Origin: Podocnemis expansa
Taxonomy: Eukaryota > Chordata > Testudines > Podocnemididae
Reading direction: 5' to 3'
Assembly (NCBI GenBank): GCA_007922195.1
Contig: ML682029.1
Span: forward strand, 1,122,696-1,186,695
Length of the DNA stretch: 64,000 nucleotides
Position numbers and translations under genes: made by a program. The notes below the pieces were generated by a model that saw nothing but the letters and a program-made list of their open reading frames with translations, ran no database searches and had not been told where the DNA came from. Shown here piece after piece: positions 11,417 through 23,400 of the stretch (position 1 is its first letter; the number at the start of each line of letters is the position of its first letter).

Positions 11417-12420
11417 TGTGATCCTGGCCTCCTGGGATAACCTTCTGAATGTGCCAAAAATCAGGCAAGCTGCAAAACCAGGGGACAAACCTCAAACCAC
11501 TGACAAGTTGTACTTCAACCAGTCTCCCAGTCAGGAAGAGAACATGCTTCTGATTCCCCACTCTGGTTATCAACAAGCATAATAAAACAGTAACAGTCCC
11601 CTTACAGCACATCAGCTTCTCTGGTTCTCCCCTAGCCACTGGGTCTCTTAAAGAAATAAATTCTCCTGACTCCAAAGGGCCAGCCACATCACCCAGAACA
11701 ATATAGGCTTGGATCTTACCCAAAATACCACGCTGCCAGCCAATCCTATAGTAACTATAACGAAAGCTTTAATACAAGAAGAAAACAAACAAAATATGAG
11801 AGATGTTAAAGAGTCAGAGTGAATCACATAGATACAAATGATTTAGAGTCCATAGAAAGCAAGTCCTTGAAGGATGTGTAGCTTGCAAGTTAATCCAACT
11901 CCTCTGATATGCACCCAGCACTCCTTTGTTCAGCCCCAGAAGAATAGTTCCAGAGTAGACTGTTTATTGCAGGCTGCCGACTGAAGACTAAAGACAAAAT
12001 GGAGATGGGGCCACTGTCTTTTATCACCTTCTGACCCTCCCCATGCTCTCAGAGTCCTTGCAAAATCAAAATGGAGCTAAGTCACATAGTCAGCCTGGGT
12101 GACTGGCTGAACAGGTTTCTTTCTAGGCCCACTTCAACTGGGAGTCCCCTTGATGGGCCATGAGGCGGACAATGTTTCTGCAGACACCCAGACTTGGGAT
12201 GCCTTAAAATAAAATCACTTGGAACACACATAAGAACAAATACAGTTCTAATTTCTAATACAGATATGATACCTACATATAAACCATATTACTATTCCTA
12301 GCAGATTACAGCATTTCGGAAGATACCAAACATGGCATATCACATATGGATTATTGCAGATATGAAATCTTAATATGAACGCTAACCATAAACAGTCCTC
12401 CAGACCCAGACAGCATCACA
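11417..12420 (-). mobile_element. Solo LTR, copy C
   Basis: It starts TGTGATCCTGG and ends GCATCACA, so both ends fit a TGTGA...TCACA inverted terminus. Flanks tcacc (11,412-11,416) and acacc (12,421-12,425) agree at 4 of 5 bases. On the minus strand it matches copies B and E throughout, including the complement of the polyadenylation and TATA-like regions. No internal proviral genes adjoin it. Confidence 0.8.
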
Positions 12421-12428
12421 ACACCCAA

Positions 12429-12600
12429 CTAAAGGTGGTGAGAAAAGAGAAAATCCCACTTGGTCAGATGCTTTGAAGATGGGGGAACTTACAGAATGGG
12501 AGGAAAATAAATGCACTGAAGTGTAAGTCAGAGGATCAGGTCACACTAACAGCAAATCAAAGCAGTTGTTAAGATTCAAACACTGGGGAACAGCATACAG
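12429..12600 (-). repeat. Penelope 3'-tail fragment
   Basis: Reverse complement of the tail found at 10,660-10,810 and in both arms of 44,039-45,105 (AGATGCTTTGAAGATGGGGG, then ACTTACAGAATGGGAGGAAA). No coding part is present. Confidence 0.8.
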
Positions 12601-13984
12601 AGGAAGATGAAGTCCAGAAGGAGCACGAAAGCTGTCTCCAGTCTATGGCCATGGAAGCAGCCCTCCACCTGGCCTCTGTGCCAACCTCATCGCTGACCAC
12701 ACAGGTGGCCCCAGCATAGAGGATGCAGTCGACACCAGCCCTTCCTTGGCACAGGTCACCATTGGGGAAAGTGAAGAAGTCCCACAGCAGACCAAAAGCT
12801 GCACCGAGGCCCGGACACAGGAGGAGATTCCTCAACACTTGCACCATTTGGGGTCCCTTGTATGGATGCAGGGGGCTTCCACGGCCAAGGGTCCAAAGTC
12901 CCAGGCACTCCTGGCTCCATCTATGCCAGAGGCTTTTGAAGTAGTAAGAGCACTGCTACAACTACCAACTCCCCCTCCATCATCCTCGGTCACGCCGATA
13001 TAGAAGGGGACTGAGAGGAAGTCTGATGTCCATGGGGAGAAGATTGGGTACTTGTTCACCCACCCTGCACCGAGATCCCTAGTGTTGGGTGCAGCTGTGA
13101 ATTGCTTCTGACTGCAAGGCTGGATGCTTGGCCCTTTGGGGCTGTGGAGGGCTCCCCAGAGTCCCAGCCACGGGGTCATAGGGGCAGCTCAGGTGGATCA
13201 GGGGGCTGAACCCTGCAAACCCAGAGTCAGGAGGGGGCTGCGCAAGTGTGTGGAGACCTGAAGGGCAGACTCCAAAGCACTAGAGTCCTGCCTGGCTGCA
13301 TCCAGAGTGGTCCAAAAGCCCTGGTCCTGGGGACGCCATCACACCAGACTGTGATGTTCTTATCAGCCAGGTTCCAGGCACAAAAGGAAGTGGAGTCATT
13401 TTGCTGTCCTCAGCAACATTTGTCATGGTTTGCGGCTGCCCGCTTGGATGCAGTTGATTGGATCTGCTATGCCACTGAAATTCCACTGCCGCACCAATTC
13501 CAGGCCTGGTACGAAACTGGTTCAGCCTTCACAGTGAATCAAATCCCAGGAGATATGGAGCACCCACCCTGCACCCTGATCCCTAGTGGTGGATGCGGCA
13601 AACCATCGAGAAAGACAAGGCCAGCCTGCTGCAGCCCTCAAAAACAAAGATGCCAAGAAACTAGACTTACTTAGGTGTAAGATTTATTCAACCACAGCCT
13701 TACAATTACGCATCGTGAAAAAGCAAGCCCCGATGGGCTGCTACAGTTTCAGCCTCTGGAGGTCCATGTGGACGTTCCAGGACCTCATCCCCTCCAACCA
13801 CGCTACAGACTATGATGCCCTCATGGAGGAGGGCTTGACGGCAGCTTATGCAACGCTCCTTTCTTCATGGGATGCAACAGACATGGCCAGCAGAGGGTTG
13901 GCCTCAGCTCTCACTGTGCCTCGAGCAGTGTGGCTGCAGGGATCAGGCCTATCACATTGTAGGACAAGAGCTGTTCCACAATAG
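12601..13984 (+). pseudogene. LAP2-alpha/DIRS-like capsid (gag) relic
   Basis: The downstream part (13,575-13,984) reads SLVVDAANHRERQGQ, KNKDAKKLDL, KIYSTTALQLRI, then MEEGLTAAYATLLSSWDATD and LTVPRAVWLQGSGL. From memory of the family, this pattern is typical of the DIRS-type retroelement gag that also gave rise to the C-terminal domain of LAP2-alpha. The upstream part (12,740-13,000) reads LLAPSMPEAFEVVRALLQL, fitting the linker before that domain. A 465-bp insert splits the two. No tyrosine recombinase or RT follows; the frame stops near 13,982. It is a dead relic, not a host TMPO gene. Confidence 0.5.
13096..13560 (+). repeat. Inverted-repeat arm 1, inserted in the gag relic
   Basis: The segment matches the reverse complement of about 15,390-15,995 at high identity, judged by eye. 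It is flanked by imperfect direct copies of about 39 bp (13,057-13,095 and 13,561-13,598, both starting CACCCACCCTGCACC), one continuing the upstream gag frame and one the downstream frame. Confidence 0.7.
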
Positions 13985-15379
13985 GCGTTGACTCTTGCAC
14001 AGGTGGTGTTTATTGTTCTGGTCTAACAGGGCACTTATAACACAACAAGGAGCATTCAGGTTTGTACGGTGGGCTTGTTTTTCTGCAATAAGACAATTTT
14101 TTCCTGAATAACTCTTTAGCCTTAGTCAGAGAAGACGGGAGGTCTTCCCCAAACACAATTGATCAGCAGCCCTTTTACCAGCCATGAATACTTTTAAATC
14201 TTTGTATAGTCTGGTTGTTGGGTTCATTCCCCCACCCTCTTTTTTTTAAGAGGAAAAAACTGGAAGATAGCAGTGCAGCACTCCTAACATGTCTAAGGCT
14301 AATATGTTCCCTCTAATTTTTTGTAGGCTGTGTGCATGAAAAATTGCTTTGTGTGCACTAACATAAGCGGTGTTGAATTTTTTTGTGCATGCTTTATTTT
14401 GTTGTGTGCACGGGTTTCACAACCTGTGTGTGCGTGCACATGTGCACAGCTTAGAGGGAATATGGGTCTGAGCACTGTCCTGGATAGAAAGGCCTTTTTA
14501 TAATATTCCCCAGTTATCAGTTTTGGTTTGACAACCTATCAATAAATGACAAGTTCCAAAGATGCAGCCATGTTAGCCTAGTTCAGCAAAACAAAGAAGG
14601 AGTCCTGTGGCAGTTTTAAAGACTAACAAATTTAGGCCATGTCTACACCAGAAAATTGTTCTGCGATAATGCTTTGCACTGCAATAATCTTGCCCCACAT
14701 GCTATGGGGTGGTGCAGGGTTTGCACATAGTTTCGAGGTTCATGAGTTCTGTTTGCCCCGTTTTCGCAAACCAGTGCTGAGTTACTTCCCTCCTGTTAAT
14801 AAAAGGTTATGTTTGCACTCAGATTCTGTGCTTTCCAGAGGGGAAGCACCACTGGGGGCACCCAGTGGATATTGTGTGATTTTTCCAGGGGACTCGAGTC
14901 AGTTCAGTGTTGTGTCGTCAGTCTGATCACTAGATATAGAACCCAGCTTTTGCTGCTGCTCACTCCATCTGGCAAAAGGCTTACGCATACAACAACCTTC
15001 TTGGAAACTGGCTAGAATGACACGCCAGCTCTGAAACATCACACATGTCCATCTCGGTGGTCTGGTACTCAGCTTGTCTCACATAAAGATGATTGATGGG
15101 AACTCCATTCCACCGTGCATATTATTTCAGGGCTGCCACATGGACGTCTCCTCCTTTCCCCCAGTGACTGGTCCTCTGCAATGTTGCTCTGCCCAGCCTT
15201 CGCAGAGGAAAGTGTAAAAACTGCATGATCTGCCTTAATTAAAGATGTGTTGAACCCGCAGAATCATCTGCCCTCGCAGCACCCACTGTGGAAACCTGTT
15301 CTGGGCAAGGGATTTACAGCAGAGGATGCAAGGGGAGCTTCCAAGTCCACAGTGAAAGCAACAAAAAAATTATCTTGCT
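13985..15379. other. Non-coding with small repeat fragments
   Basis: Contains a minus-strand Penelope tail end at about 14,558-14,632 (AAGGAGTCCTGTGGCA and CTAACAAATTTA). It abuts a GGCCATGTCTACACC foldback-type terminus at about 14,634. The stretch 14,300-14,460 is rich in TGTGTGCA/TGCACA alternation. No gene is seen. Confidence 0.45.
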
Positions 15380-16000
15380 TCAGATGCTGCTCCATGTCTC
15401 CAGGGATTTGGCTCATTGTGAAGGTTGAAGCAGTTTTGCAGAGCCATCACTACAGAATTCAGCGCCCCTTAACAATGGCTGGTGCCTGGAGCGAGTGGCA
15501 AGGAGCGCACCATTTAATGGAGCAGATCAATGCAGTTGCTCCAGCGCGACCCTGCCATAGTTACAGCCCTGCAGTTTCGTACCAGGCCTGGAATTGGTGC
15601 GGCAGTGGAATTTCAGTGGCATAGCAGATCCAATCCACTGTGCCCAAGTGGGCAGCTGCAAACCGTGACAAATGTTGCTGAGGACAGCAAAATGACTCCA
15701 CTTCCTTTTGTACCTGGAACCTGGCTGATAAGAACATCAGTCTGGTGTGATGGCGTCCCCAAGACCAGGGGTTTTGGACCGCTCTGGGTGCAGCCAAGCA
15801 GGACCCTCGCGCTTTGGAGTCTGCCCCTCGGTCTCCACACACTAGAGCAGCCCCCTCCTGACTTTGGGCTTGCAAGATTCAGCCCCCTGATCCACCTGAA
15901 CTGCTTCTCCGACCCCGTGGCTGGGACTCTGGGGAGCCCTCCACACCACCAACGGGCCAAGCATCAAGCCTTGCAGCCAGAGGCGATTCAGAGCCAACCA
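15380..16000 (-). repeat. Inverted-repeat arm 2
   Basis: Reverse complement of arm 1 (13,096-13,560), interrupted by about 140 extra bases near 15,441-15,580. The frame here (AVEFQWHSRSNPLC, then TWLIRTS) mirrors the frame on the opposite strand of arm 1. The conservation is therefore of the repeat, not of a gene. It may be part of a larger LTR-like element extending to about 16,550. Confidence 0.65.
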
Positions 16001-19000
16001 AAGGGTTTATTAGCTCTCAGGATCACAGCATAGAGACTTCATTACCAGATTAATTAGGAGTTACAGCGGTGACCAACTGGGGAGCCTCAGCGCCCCATTC
16101 TCAGTCCCTGCTCCCCCACCCCTCACAGGGGACTGGTCTTTCTCCTCAGCCACCCCCAGATCCACCTCCTGGCCCTTCCCCACTTCTCCGTCTCCTACCC
16201 AGGCAAGGCAGCCGTTCCCCCCAGTGACAGCCACGAAGGGGTCCAGTTTGGCGTCCTGGGGCTGGGGAAGGCTCATCTTCCCTCCGGTGGCCTCTATGAC
16301 CGCACAGCAGTGCCTGCTCTCCCCGAGGCACTCCAGCGTAGTGGTGCCTTGCTCACAGCGGCTGGCCCATGGGGGCACCCCCCACTTGTCTCACGGGCCC
16401 CTGCCCTGCTCCATTCCCCCTCCTCTGTTCACCTGCTCCCCTCCCTGCTGGGCTCACTCCCTAACCCCCCGCTGGCCCCCTTCATCCCAGGGCTGTGTCC
16501 AACCCCGCCAGCCCCCAGCTGCCAGGCGTCCTAATCCTCTTTGTTCTCCAATCTTATTAGCGAGGGATCAGGACTAGTCAGAATGGACACAGCTACTAAT
16601 TCTCGGTGCACCTTGCCCTCTTGCCACCCGGGGTCAAGCCAGCTGCGCCCCCCCACCGCTGGCTACAAGTACAATCAGTCCATGTCCCTGCTCCAGCCCT
16701 CGGCCACAGCCCGGGCAAGGGAGTGAGGAAATCTAGGGATGTGTGGGGTGGGGGATCAGGGGCTGGTGCACTGAACCTGGCCCTGTGCCCCCAGCACTGC
16801 GCAGAGCAGCCCAAAGGAGGTGCTTCTGCTCACCCAAGACAGCCCTGGAGCCAGCAGAGAGTCCTTTGCTAGCCTTTTGGGGCCTCCCAAGACAGACTAG
16901 GGATCTCCTCCTACACAGTGAATTGGTTTCCCACCCAGCAGCCCCCAGGAGCCCAATGCAGCTCAGCCTACTGCCCCAGGGATGGGACGGAGCCGCTCGG
17001 GGCTGGGCCAGGAGGGCGATGGGGCAAAATGAAAGGGCATGAGTTATAGTGGGATGCTGAGACGCCACCTTCCCCTGACCCACTGACCATGATCAATGGA
17101 GGAGGGTGCCAGGTCTGTGGCCAGCCACACGCTCCCAGGCCTGGGTCTAGGGAAAGAACGCCCCTGGAGGGACGGCAGAGGAGCTACAGATATCCACAGC
17201 ATCCGCGGTACCTTGTCGTTGGGGGGGGTGAACTTGGCTGGACATCCCCCCCCCCCACTCCATGCTAAGGTGCCAGAACTGGGGAATCAGCCTCATGAAG
17301 GATCAAGCCCCTGGCTTTGGGGTGTCTTGGCTGGTGACCTGGCCAAGCCCAGCAGGCCTGGGTCCCTCTTCCTGGGGGATTCGTGGGACTCCGCCGACCC
17401 CACGGGCTACCCTGGGAGCTGATATATTGGAGTTGGGGAGGAGGTGGGCTACCAGGCCAGATGCCATGGTGAGGGGCCCAGTGGAAGCAGAGCGAGTCAG
17501 CCAGCCCTACTGGCCCAAGGAGCACCGCACGGGCTGGGATCCCAGCAGCACTGGACCATGCGCAAAGATCACAAAACATCTCCCCTCTCTCAGCACTGCG
17601 ACTGGCCAGTTAGACGGGCAGAGGGAATTACCAATGCTGGGCCTGGTGTGCCCTGCCACTGAGCCAGCCCGACCTACGCTGGGAACAGTCAAAGAATCAG
17701 AACAGGAAACACCCACGTTTGCATCCAGGCCCAAGCCCCAGCGGGTGTCAGTGAAGCCTGGCACGATGGCTGGCTGGAGCCAGGACTCGCACCCAGGACC
17801 CCCGAGTCAGCTCTGCTTTGCTGCATGGTACCAGCTCTGAAAGGGGATTTAGACCCTGAGATGCTCCAAAATTATCTGGGCCTGATGGGCCAAATCCAGC
17901 CCAGCCTTGCACCCCTGGAGTGCCAGGGAGGTACTCACAGCTGGCAGGGGTGCCCCCACTGTGCACAAAATTGCACCAGTCCTGTGCTGACCCCACCCCT
18001 CTGGCACCAGCAGGCATGACTGAACCGGGCTCATGGCATACACAACGCCACCTGCCCAGACACAGACCAGAGGCAAGATCAGCAACTCCCACCATGGACC
18101 AAATTCCCAATCTTTGGGCCAAACTCGCCGGGCGAGATGCCAGCACTGGGGTGTGGCAGGAACGGTTCCATCAGTGGGAGTCTGGACTCACCCCTGAATG
18201 TCTCCCGAGACTGCTGGCCATGGACTGGTCCTGGGGTTCCCCCGAGCTCCCAGTCTTGCCCACTCCCCACTGGGAGGCAAGTCCTGGAAGATTTGTGCAA
18301 GGCTGTGAAAAACAAGGGTCAAACTTGCCCTTTGCAAACAGCCCCACCTGACCCCGGGGAGGTGGGAAAGAAACACCACAAGGCTATGACCCAGGTTTCT
18401 GTCTATCATCTGGAGACAGGGCAAGGCCCCTTGTTGCAGAACCAGCAGGAGTTTTGTCCCCAGGCCTGCAGCCAGGTGGATCTTGAGGGACCCCCTCTGC
18501 CATGCCCAGATCCTGGGCCCTAGGAACGCAGCCCTTGCCCAGCCACGGGAGACATGTGTGGAGGGTCTCTCCTTGCACAGACCAGGGCTGGAGAGGGAAA
18601 TGGAGCCATCCGGCCCCACACCAACCTCCGCTTGATCTGGGGAAGCAAAGCCCCTGCCGGACCAGAGGGTCTACGGACTGTGAAAGTTTCTGTTGTCTGG
18701 GGCACACAGCTGGCACCCGCAACAGCCGGCTGTCTTCCAGGGTACAGCTGGACTCGTGGCTCATAGGTCTGCTCTGGGTACCAGGGCAGCCGCTGCTCAG
18801 GGGATGGCCCTTCTGCTGCCCCCGTGGACATGCATCTGCTAGTTGCCCTTGTGAAGTCGGGAGAGGGAGATCATGGGCGGGGTTTTGGTAGGACCTACAC
18901 AAACAAGTGTCAGGTGTTTCCTTCTGCGTCTCGATGGAAGTTTGGGGGTTTAAGAAGCAGGGTGTTGAGCACAACTGGGGCGTCCCCAGTAACCCTCCGT

Positions 19001-19240
19001 TCTTCTGTTACGGGGGGGGGGGGGTGTCTCACAGCTCTTCACAAGCCTGAACACACCCAGCAGCATCCTGCTGGGGTCAGGACATTTCCTCAAACCCATT
19101 TTACAGCGGGAGACGGAAGCACCAGGGGGAATGGGGCTGGAGGGGGGGCAGATTTGCATACGTGTGTTTGTGCTGAAGCCTGGAATAGCCCCTAGGTGTT
19201 TTGCGTCCCAGTGCCCTCCGCCACAGCCCTACTAGACACC
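16001..19240. other. GC-rich, mostly unique, no defensible exon
   Basis: Many long overlapping frames exist on both strands. None shows a domain, a matching splice acceptor and donor, or continuity with a neighbour. A TTTATTAG stretch at 16,005 and C-rich sequence to 16,550 may belong to the LTR-like element of arm 2. A poly-G run lies at about 19,011-19,023. The sequence could be intergenic DNA or introns of an unseen gene. Confidence 0.4.
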
Positions 19241-19258
19241 CCCACCACCCCCTCCCAG

Positions 19259-19335
19259 AGCTGGGGATAGAACCCAGGAGTCCTGGTTCCCAGCACTGGC
19301 CCCCCAGCTCTGACCACTAGACCCCCCTGCCTCTT
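19259..19335 (-). repeat. tRNA-like minisatellite unit, reverse strand
   Basis: GATAGAACCCAGGAGTCCTGG and TGACCACTAGACCCCC are the complement of the units arrayed at 20,455-20,690 and 61,145-61,370, with box-A-like and box-B-like words. Confidence 0.6.
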
Positions 19336-19349
19336 GGTCCAGTCAATCT

Positions 19350-19710
19350 CCTGGCTCTGCAGCTAGGTGGCCCCGGCAGCCGCCCGGAGCAGAGGGCAGC
19401 AGTGGTGGAGGGGGGCCGAGCCGGCACATGGCAGGGAAGGGATCAAGCCATTAGCAGCGGGTGAAGCCCAATCCAATTACGGGGCCTGCAGGAAGAGCTT
19501 TAGCCGGCTGCCGCCCACCCAGGCCAGGCCTCACAGGGTTAACACTGAGCCTCTGAGCAGCTGGCGCCTGGCGGGATCCTGTCTCTGCCCAGCACCCTCC
19601 CGCGTGTGTGCAGCACCCGGTGTGCCGGGGGGCCACCTGGAACCATGGTGGGGCAGGCGCGAGGGTTGTGAGGCTGGCGGCTGGCACGGGCAGCGCGTGG
19701 GACCCTCAGG
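19350..19710 (+). promoter_or_regulatory. GC-rich island with CCAAT boxes and a splice-donor-like end
   Basis: Less repetitive than its surroundings and rich in CpG. It contains CCAATCCAATTACGG near 19,469-19,483 and ends in ACCCTCAG|GTAAGG at about 19,708. This could be a promoter with a non-coding first exon. No downstream partner exon is recognised, so the call is tentative. Confidence 0.25.
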
Positions 19711-20454
19711 TAAGGCATCTTGGGCAGGTGGCAGCTGGGAGGGAGGGGCATGTGGGTCCTGACCCCCCCCCCATTACCCCACATTAGTAGCTGGCGTGCT
19801 GACCCAGCCCAGCATGGATCGCTGGCACTGGGACCCCAGCGTGGGCAGCCAGGGGGTACATGGGGGGGGATGCCGCACCTCACCCATTCCTCCCCTTCTC
19901 TGGAGTTGGGGCATACGGCTGCTGGATACGGGGAGGGGAGGCAGGACAGCTGGGTTCTGTTCCTGCCTCCGGGACGCTGCGCCCATACCTCCATCCATGC
20001 ATCTTCAGACCTGTGTATGCTCTGGGCTCGGTGTCCCCCCATGTGGGGACTGAGGCTTTGTGGGGGTGACGCTGGCCTCCAGAGGCTGAGCCCCGCTGGC
20101 TGGTGTGGAAAAGCATCAGCTGCTTCTCAAGGGAGGATCCATCTGGGGGGGCCCCTGCAGGGCCCAGCACTGTCCTGGCTGGAGGCTCTGGGGTGCAGCG
20201 TGATGCTCTCGGGGCAGGACAGTGTATGATGGGAGGGGGCCACTGGTGGCTGGGCACTGGCGTTTGGGCTCAGGGGCCAGCGGCCCGGTTGTGGCTGGGG
20301 CCCCAAGATCCTCCTGCCTTTGGGAGGTGGGGGCCTGAATATGGTGCCCCCCCGGTAGGCATTGGGGTTTCACTGCCTGCTGCAGCAGGATGGGAGACTG
20401 ATGGGAGAGGGGTCCGCCTCGCCTCTTAGCTAGGGAGCATTCAGAGTGGTTTTG
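19711..20454. other. GC-rich non-coding
   Basis: Unique-looking G/C-rich sequence with only composition-driven open frames. No exon or repeat boundary is recognised. Confidence 0.35.
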
Positions 20455-20690
20455 TGGGGGGGGAGCCAGGACTCCTGGGTTCCATCCCCAGCTCTGGGAG
20501 GGGAGTGGGGTCTAATGGTTAGAGTGGAGAGTGGCTGGGAACTAGGATGCCTGGTTTCTATCCCCATCTGTGAGAAGGGAGTGTGGTCTAGTGGTTGGGG
20601 GGGCACTGGGAGCCAGGGTTCCTGGCTTCTAGCTGTGCTCTGGGAGGGGAGTGGTGTCTAGTGGTTAGAGTGGGGGGGGGCCCACACTCA
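20455..20690 (+). repeat. tRNA-like minisatellite, about three units of 75-80 bp
   Basis: Each unit has GGTCTAGTGGTTAGAG (box-A-like), then CTGGGAGCCAGGACTCCTGG, then a box-B-like GGTTCYATCCCC, and a GGGAGGGGAG spacer. Units are tandem and diverged. The same unit appears singly or in arrays at 19,259, 54,905 and 61,145. Confidence 0.7.
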
Positions 20691-22590
20691 GCACTGCACA
20701 GCTCTGTTGGGGCTTCATGTGTGAGCTGGGGCCTGGCCCTTCCTTCCTCTGCCCCGCACTTCTCTATGGGGGGCACCGGGCAGGCAGGCCAAGGTGCCCA
20801 GCACCCATCATGCTAGAAGGGGATCATGCAGGGGGTCACCCTTCTGTACCCCCCACCCCACCAGGCGTGGACATCCTATGCCAGCCCTGAGCAGTGGGGC
20901 CAGAGCTCTCCTGGGGCTGTTGCAGGCCACCGATAGCTGCTCTGAGGGGCTGGGCTGGGCGAGCTGTGACCCCCAGACCCACCCTGGTGTGCAGTGAGGT
21001 GCCCTCGCTGGGAGTTTCTGGGCTCTTCTCCTTCCTCCACCCACTGGTGGCCACCCTGCTGACGCTGCCCTTCCTGTGGGGCAATAGCAAGTTTCCTTGG
21101 GGCAGCAGACGGGAATTGCTTCCCCCTGCCCCCCAGCCTTACCCCCAGAGCAGCTTTGAGGCGCAGGCGTTCCCTTTACGAAGGAAGCTACCCCCAGCCC
21201 CCTGGGCAATCCCGGTCCAGCTCCCCACAGGTGGGAAGAGCTGCTGCAGCCATCCCTGCATGTAGGAAACAGGCGACTTCTCCCCCTGCTAGCTATGGCC
21301 ATCCCTCCCCAGCCTAGGGCTGAGTTGACTGGCCTGCAGGTCTGCCTCCCACTGCAAACCTGGGGCCTTCAGCACAGGCTGCTGCTCCCTTACATGGCCC
21401 CAGTAGTAGACTCTTATCCTTTTCCAGATCCCGCCAACAAACCAAGGCCTGGCGTTATTATACTCAAAGGGAGGTTTGCCTCATGCTCTGCCCATCCCAG
21501 GTGTTGTTCCAGTCTGCCTGTCATCAGGGTGCCCATGGGAAAGGCAGCATTTCCTCACATGAATCCCTGTTAACGTACGGAACGCAGTGCTGCAGGATAG
21601 TATGGTGGCGAGTCAGCTTCCGATTGATTGATATGACTGCCAGACTCAGCTCCACCGATAGTGGCTGGGAGGAAAGTAACACAGGCGCTTGCTCTGGCAC
21701 CGTTAAACTGCTCACCAGATGGGGTGGGGGAGAGATCCCTCCTCTCCACAACTAACACAGCTAAATATGATGCACGGGAGGGTGGGGAGTGAGGCATTGG
21801 CCGCTGTCAGAAACAGGCCTCTGTGTTTCTGGGGCCCAAGCCTGTGGCCATATGGTCTCTCCTAGGCCAGGCAACACAGCAGGGATAACCCCAACCGAGG
21901 GAGGGGATTTCCGATCTCATCAGGATGGGTCTGGCCAAGGCAAGGAGAGTTGGAGCTAGCACAGTAGGACCAGTCTGGGGCGGCCAGGGTGTCTTTCCTT
22001 CAGTTCCCCGAGCCACAGGGAGGTAAGGGTCTGGGCTCGTGTCCTATCTGATCTCCTTTCTCTCTGGCTGCCCAGCTGACATGAACTCCCCGACCTAGAG
22101 CAGCTGGGGAGCATTGGCATCAGGGCCACCTCTGCCTGCCTGGGGCCATCCAGGACCTGCTGTTATAGCCTGGTGCTGGCTGCGCAGCCCCCCCCAGCAT
22201 GGTCCCAGTGATGCAGTGCCCAAGGAGGCAGGGCAGCAGGTGAGATCGTTTGTGGGGCAGGGCCAGGGGCAATGCCAGCCTCTTGGAAGAAGAGAACATC
22301 CCACCCAAAATGCTGCTTTTCCTGGTCAGTCGTGGCCCAGGCGCTAATGGTGGAGCCGGGGCCCATGACTCCTGGGATCCGTTCCTTGCCCTCTGTCAGT
22401 GCCAGGCCGGGGGGTGCTCCAGCAGGTCCCTTTGGCCAGTATTTGCAAAGTGGGGGGGCCTCGGCAGCTAAACTGCAGGGTGGATTCCTCTGTGGCTCCT
22501 ATTGACACAGGGGCCTGGGGAAATCTGGATGCTGTGGGCTAATGCGGCTTCAAACTTCTAACCCTGGGCAGCCGACTTCAAACTTTTTGG
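20691..22590. other. GC-rich non-coding
   Basis: No recognisable protein domain or splice-bounded exon on either strand. Open frames are composition-driven. Confidence 0.35.
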
Positions 22591-22594
22591 TCTT

Positions 22595-23400
22595 AATGTC
22601 TCTGTGCCTCAGTTTCCCCATCAGTCATTACTAGCCGGGCTATAGTGGAGTCCAGCATTAGGATCCTGTTGTGATGAGTGCTGCTGAATAGGAATAACAG
22701 GGAGCTAGATGGATCACTGGCAGTTCTTGCCAGTTCCTTTGTTCCTGTCATTTCCCAGGCTGGCCCTCATCCCTGCCTGGGACTGGAGGGAGCATGACAC
22801 GCCAGGTCACCTGGGTGGCACCACGCTGGGGTGAACGGCTGCGACAGGCCCCCCCTGCTGACAGTGGACCCCGGCTGTCCTATGCTGTAATGCTGTGCAT
22901 AGGGGTGCTTGATTCCTTTCCAAATCGACTGGTACCTCAGAAAAGGGGATGTATGCATCGAGAATGGAGGGTAAGCTCTTTGGGCAGGAACCGACTTTAA
23001 GTTCTGTGTTTGCACAGCGCCTGGCACAGTGAGGCTCCTCATCACTAATGGAAACGGCCACATGGGCCAGAGCAATGCTCCAGTTAGCCCAGTGTCCTCT
23101 CTGAAGGTGGCCAGGGCTAGCATTTCAGAGACATGAGATCCATTCATGTTATCTCCTCCTTGCTTCTGGTTGTCAGAGGTTTCAGGTTGCCCAGAGCATG
23201 CTTTTGCATCCCTGACACCTGTGGCTAACAGGCCTTGCTGGACTTTGCGTCATCTCTAATTCTACTTTAAATTCAGTTGCTCATCTGATCATCGCAACAT
23301 CCCCTGGCAATGAGTTCCACAGGTTAAGAGTGCATAGTGGGAACAAGTGTTTCCTCTGGTTTGTATTAAAACTTTTTGCGGGGTGAGCCCAGGTTCCTGG
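22595..23400. repeat. Cluster of old SINE/LINE fragments
   Basis: CTCTGTGCCTCAGTTTCCCC at 22,598-22,617 is the CORE/MIR 3' word. 22,975-23,040 (GTAAGCTCTTTGGGCAGGAA, then CAGCGCCTGGCACAGTG) resembles the L2 3' end. 23,045-23,400, with GGCAATGAGTTCCACAGGTT at about 23,308, matches the repeat at 41,940-42,300. Confidence 0.55.

Noticed and set aside
13280..13486. Conserved open frame repeated at 15,587-15,760
   Set aside because: Conservation comes from an inverted repeat; no start, splice sites or family resemblance.
13586..13984. Host TMPO (LAP2) exon
   Set aside because: No flanking TMPO exons, a stop soon after, and similarity to the abundant retroelement gag from which that domain derives.
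16061..16378. Exon-like minus-strand frame with several cysteines
   Set aside because: A donor-like GGGTAGGAG follows, but there is no pyrimidine tract or acceptor upstream on that strand, no partner exon, and the region may belong to an LTR-like element.
18384..18974. 196-codon minus-strand frame
   Set aside because: Composition-driven in GC-rich DNA, with competing frames on the other strand of similar length and no recognisable motif.
20455..20690. CRISPR-like array
   Set aside because: Units are adjacent and diverged without regular unique spacers, and the genome is vertebrate.
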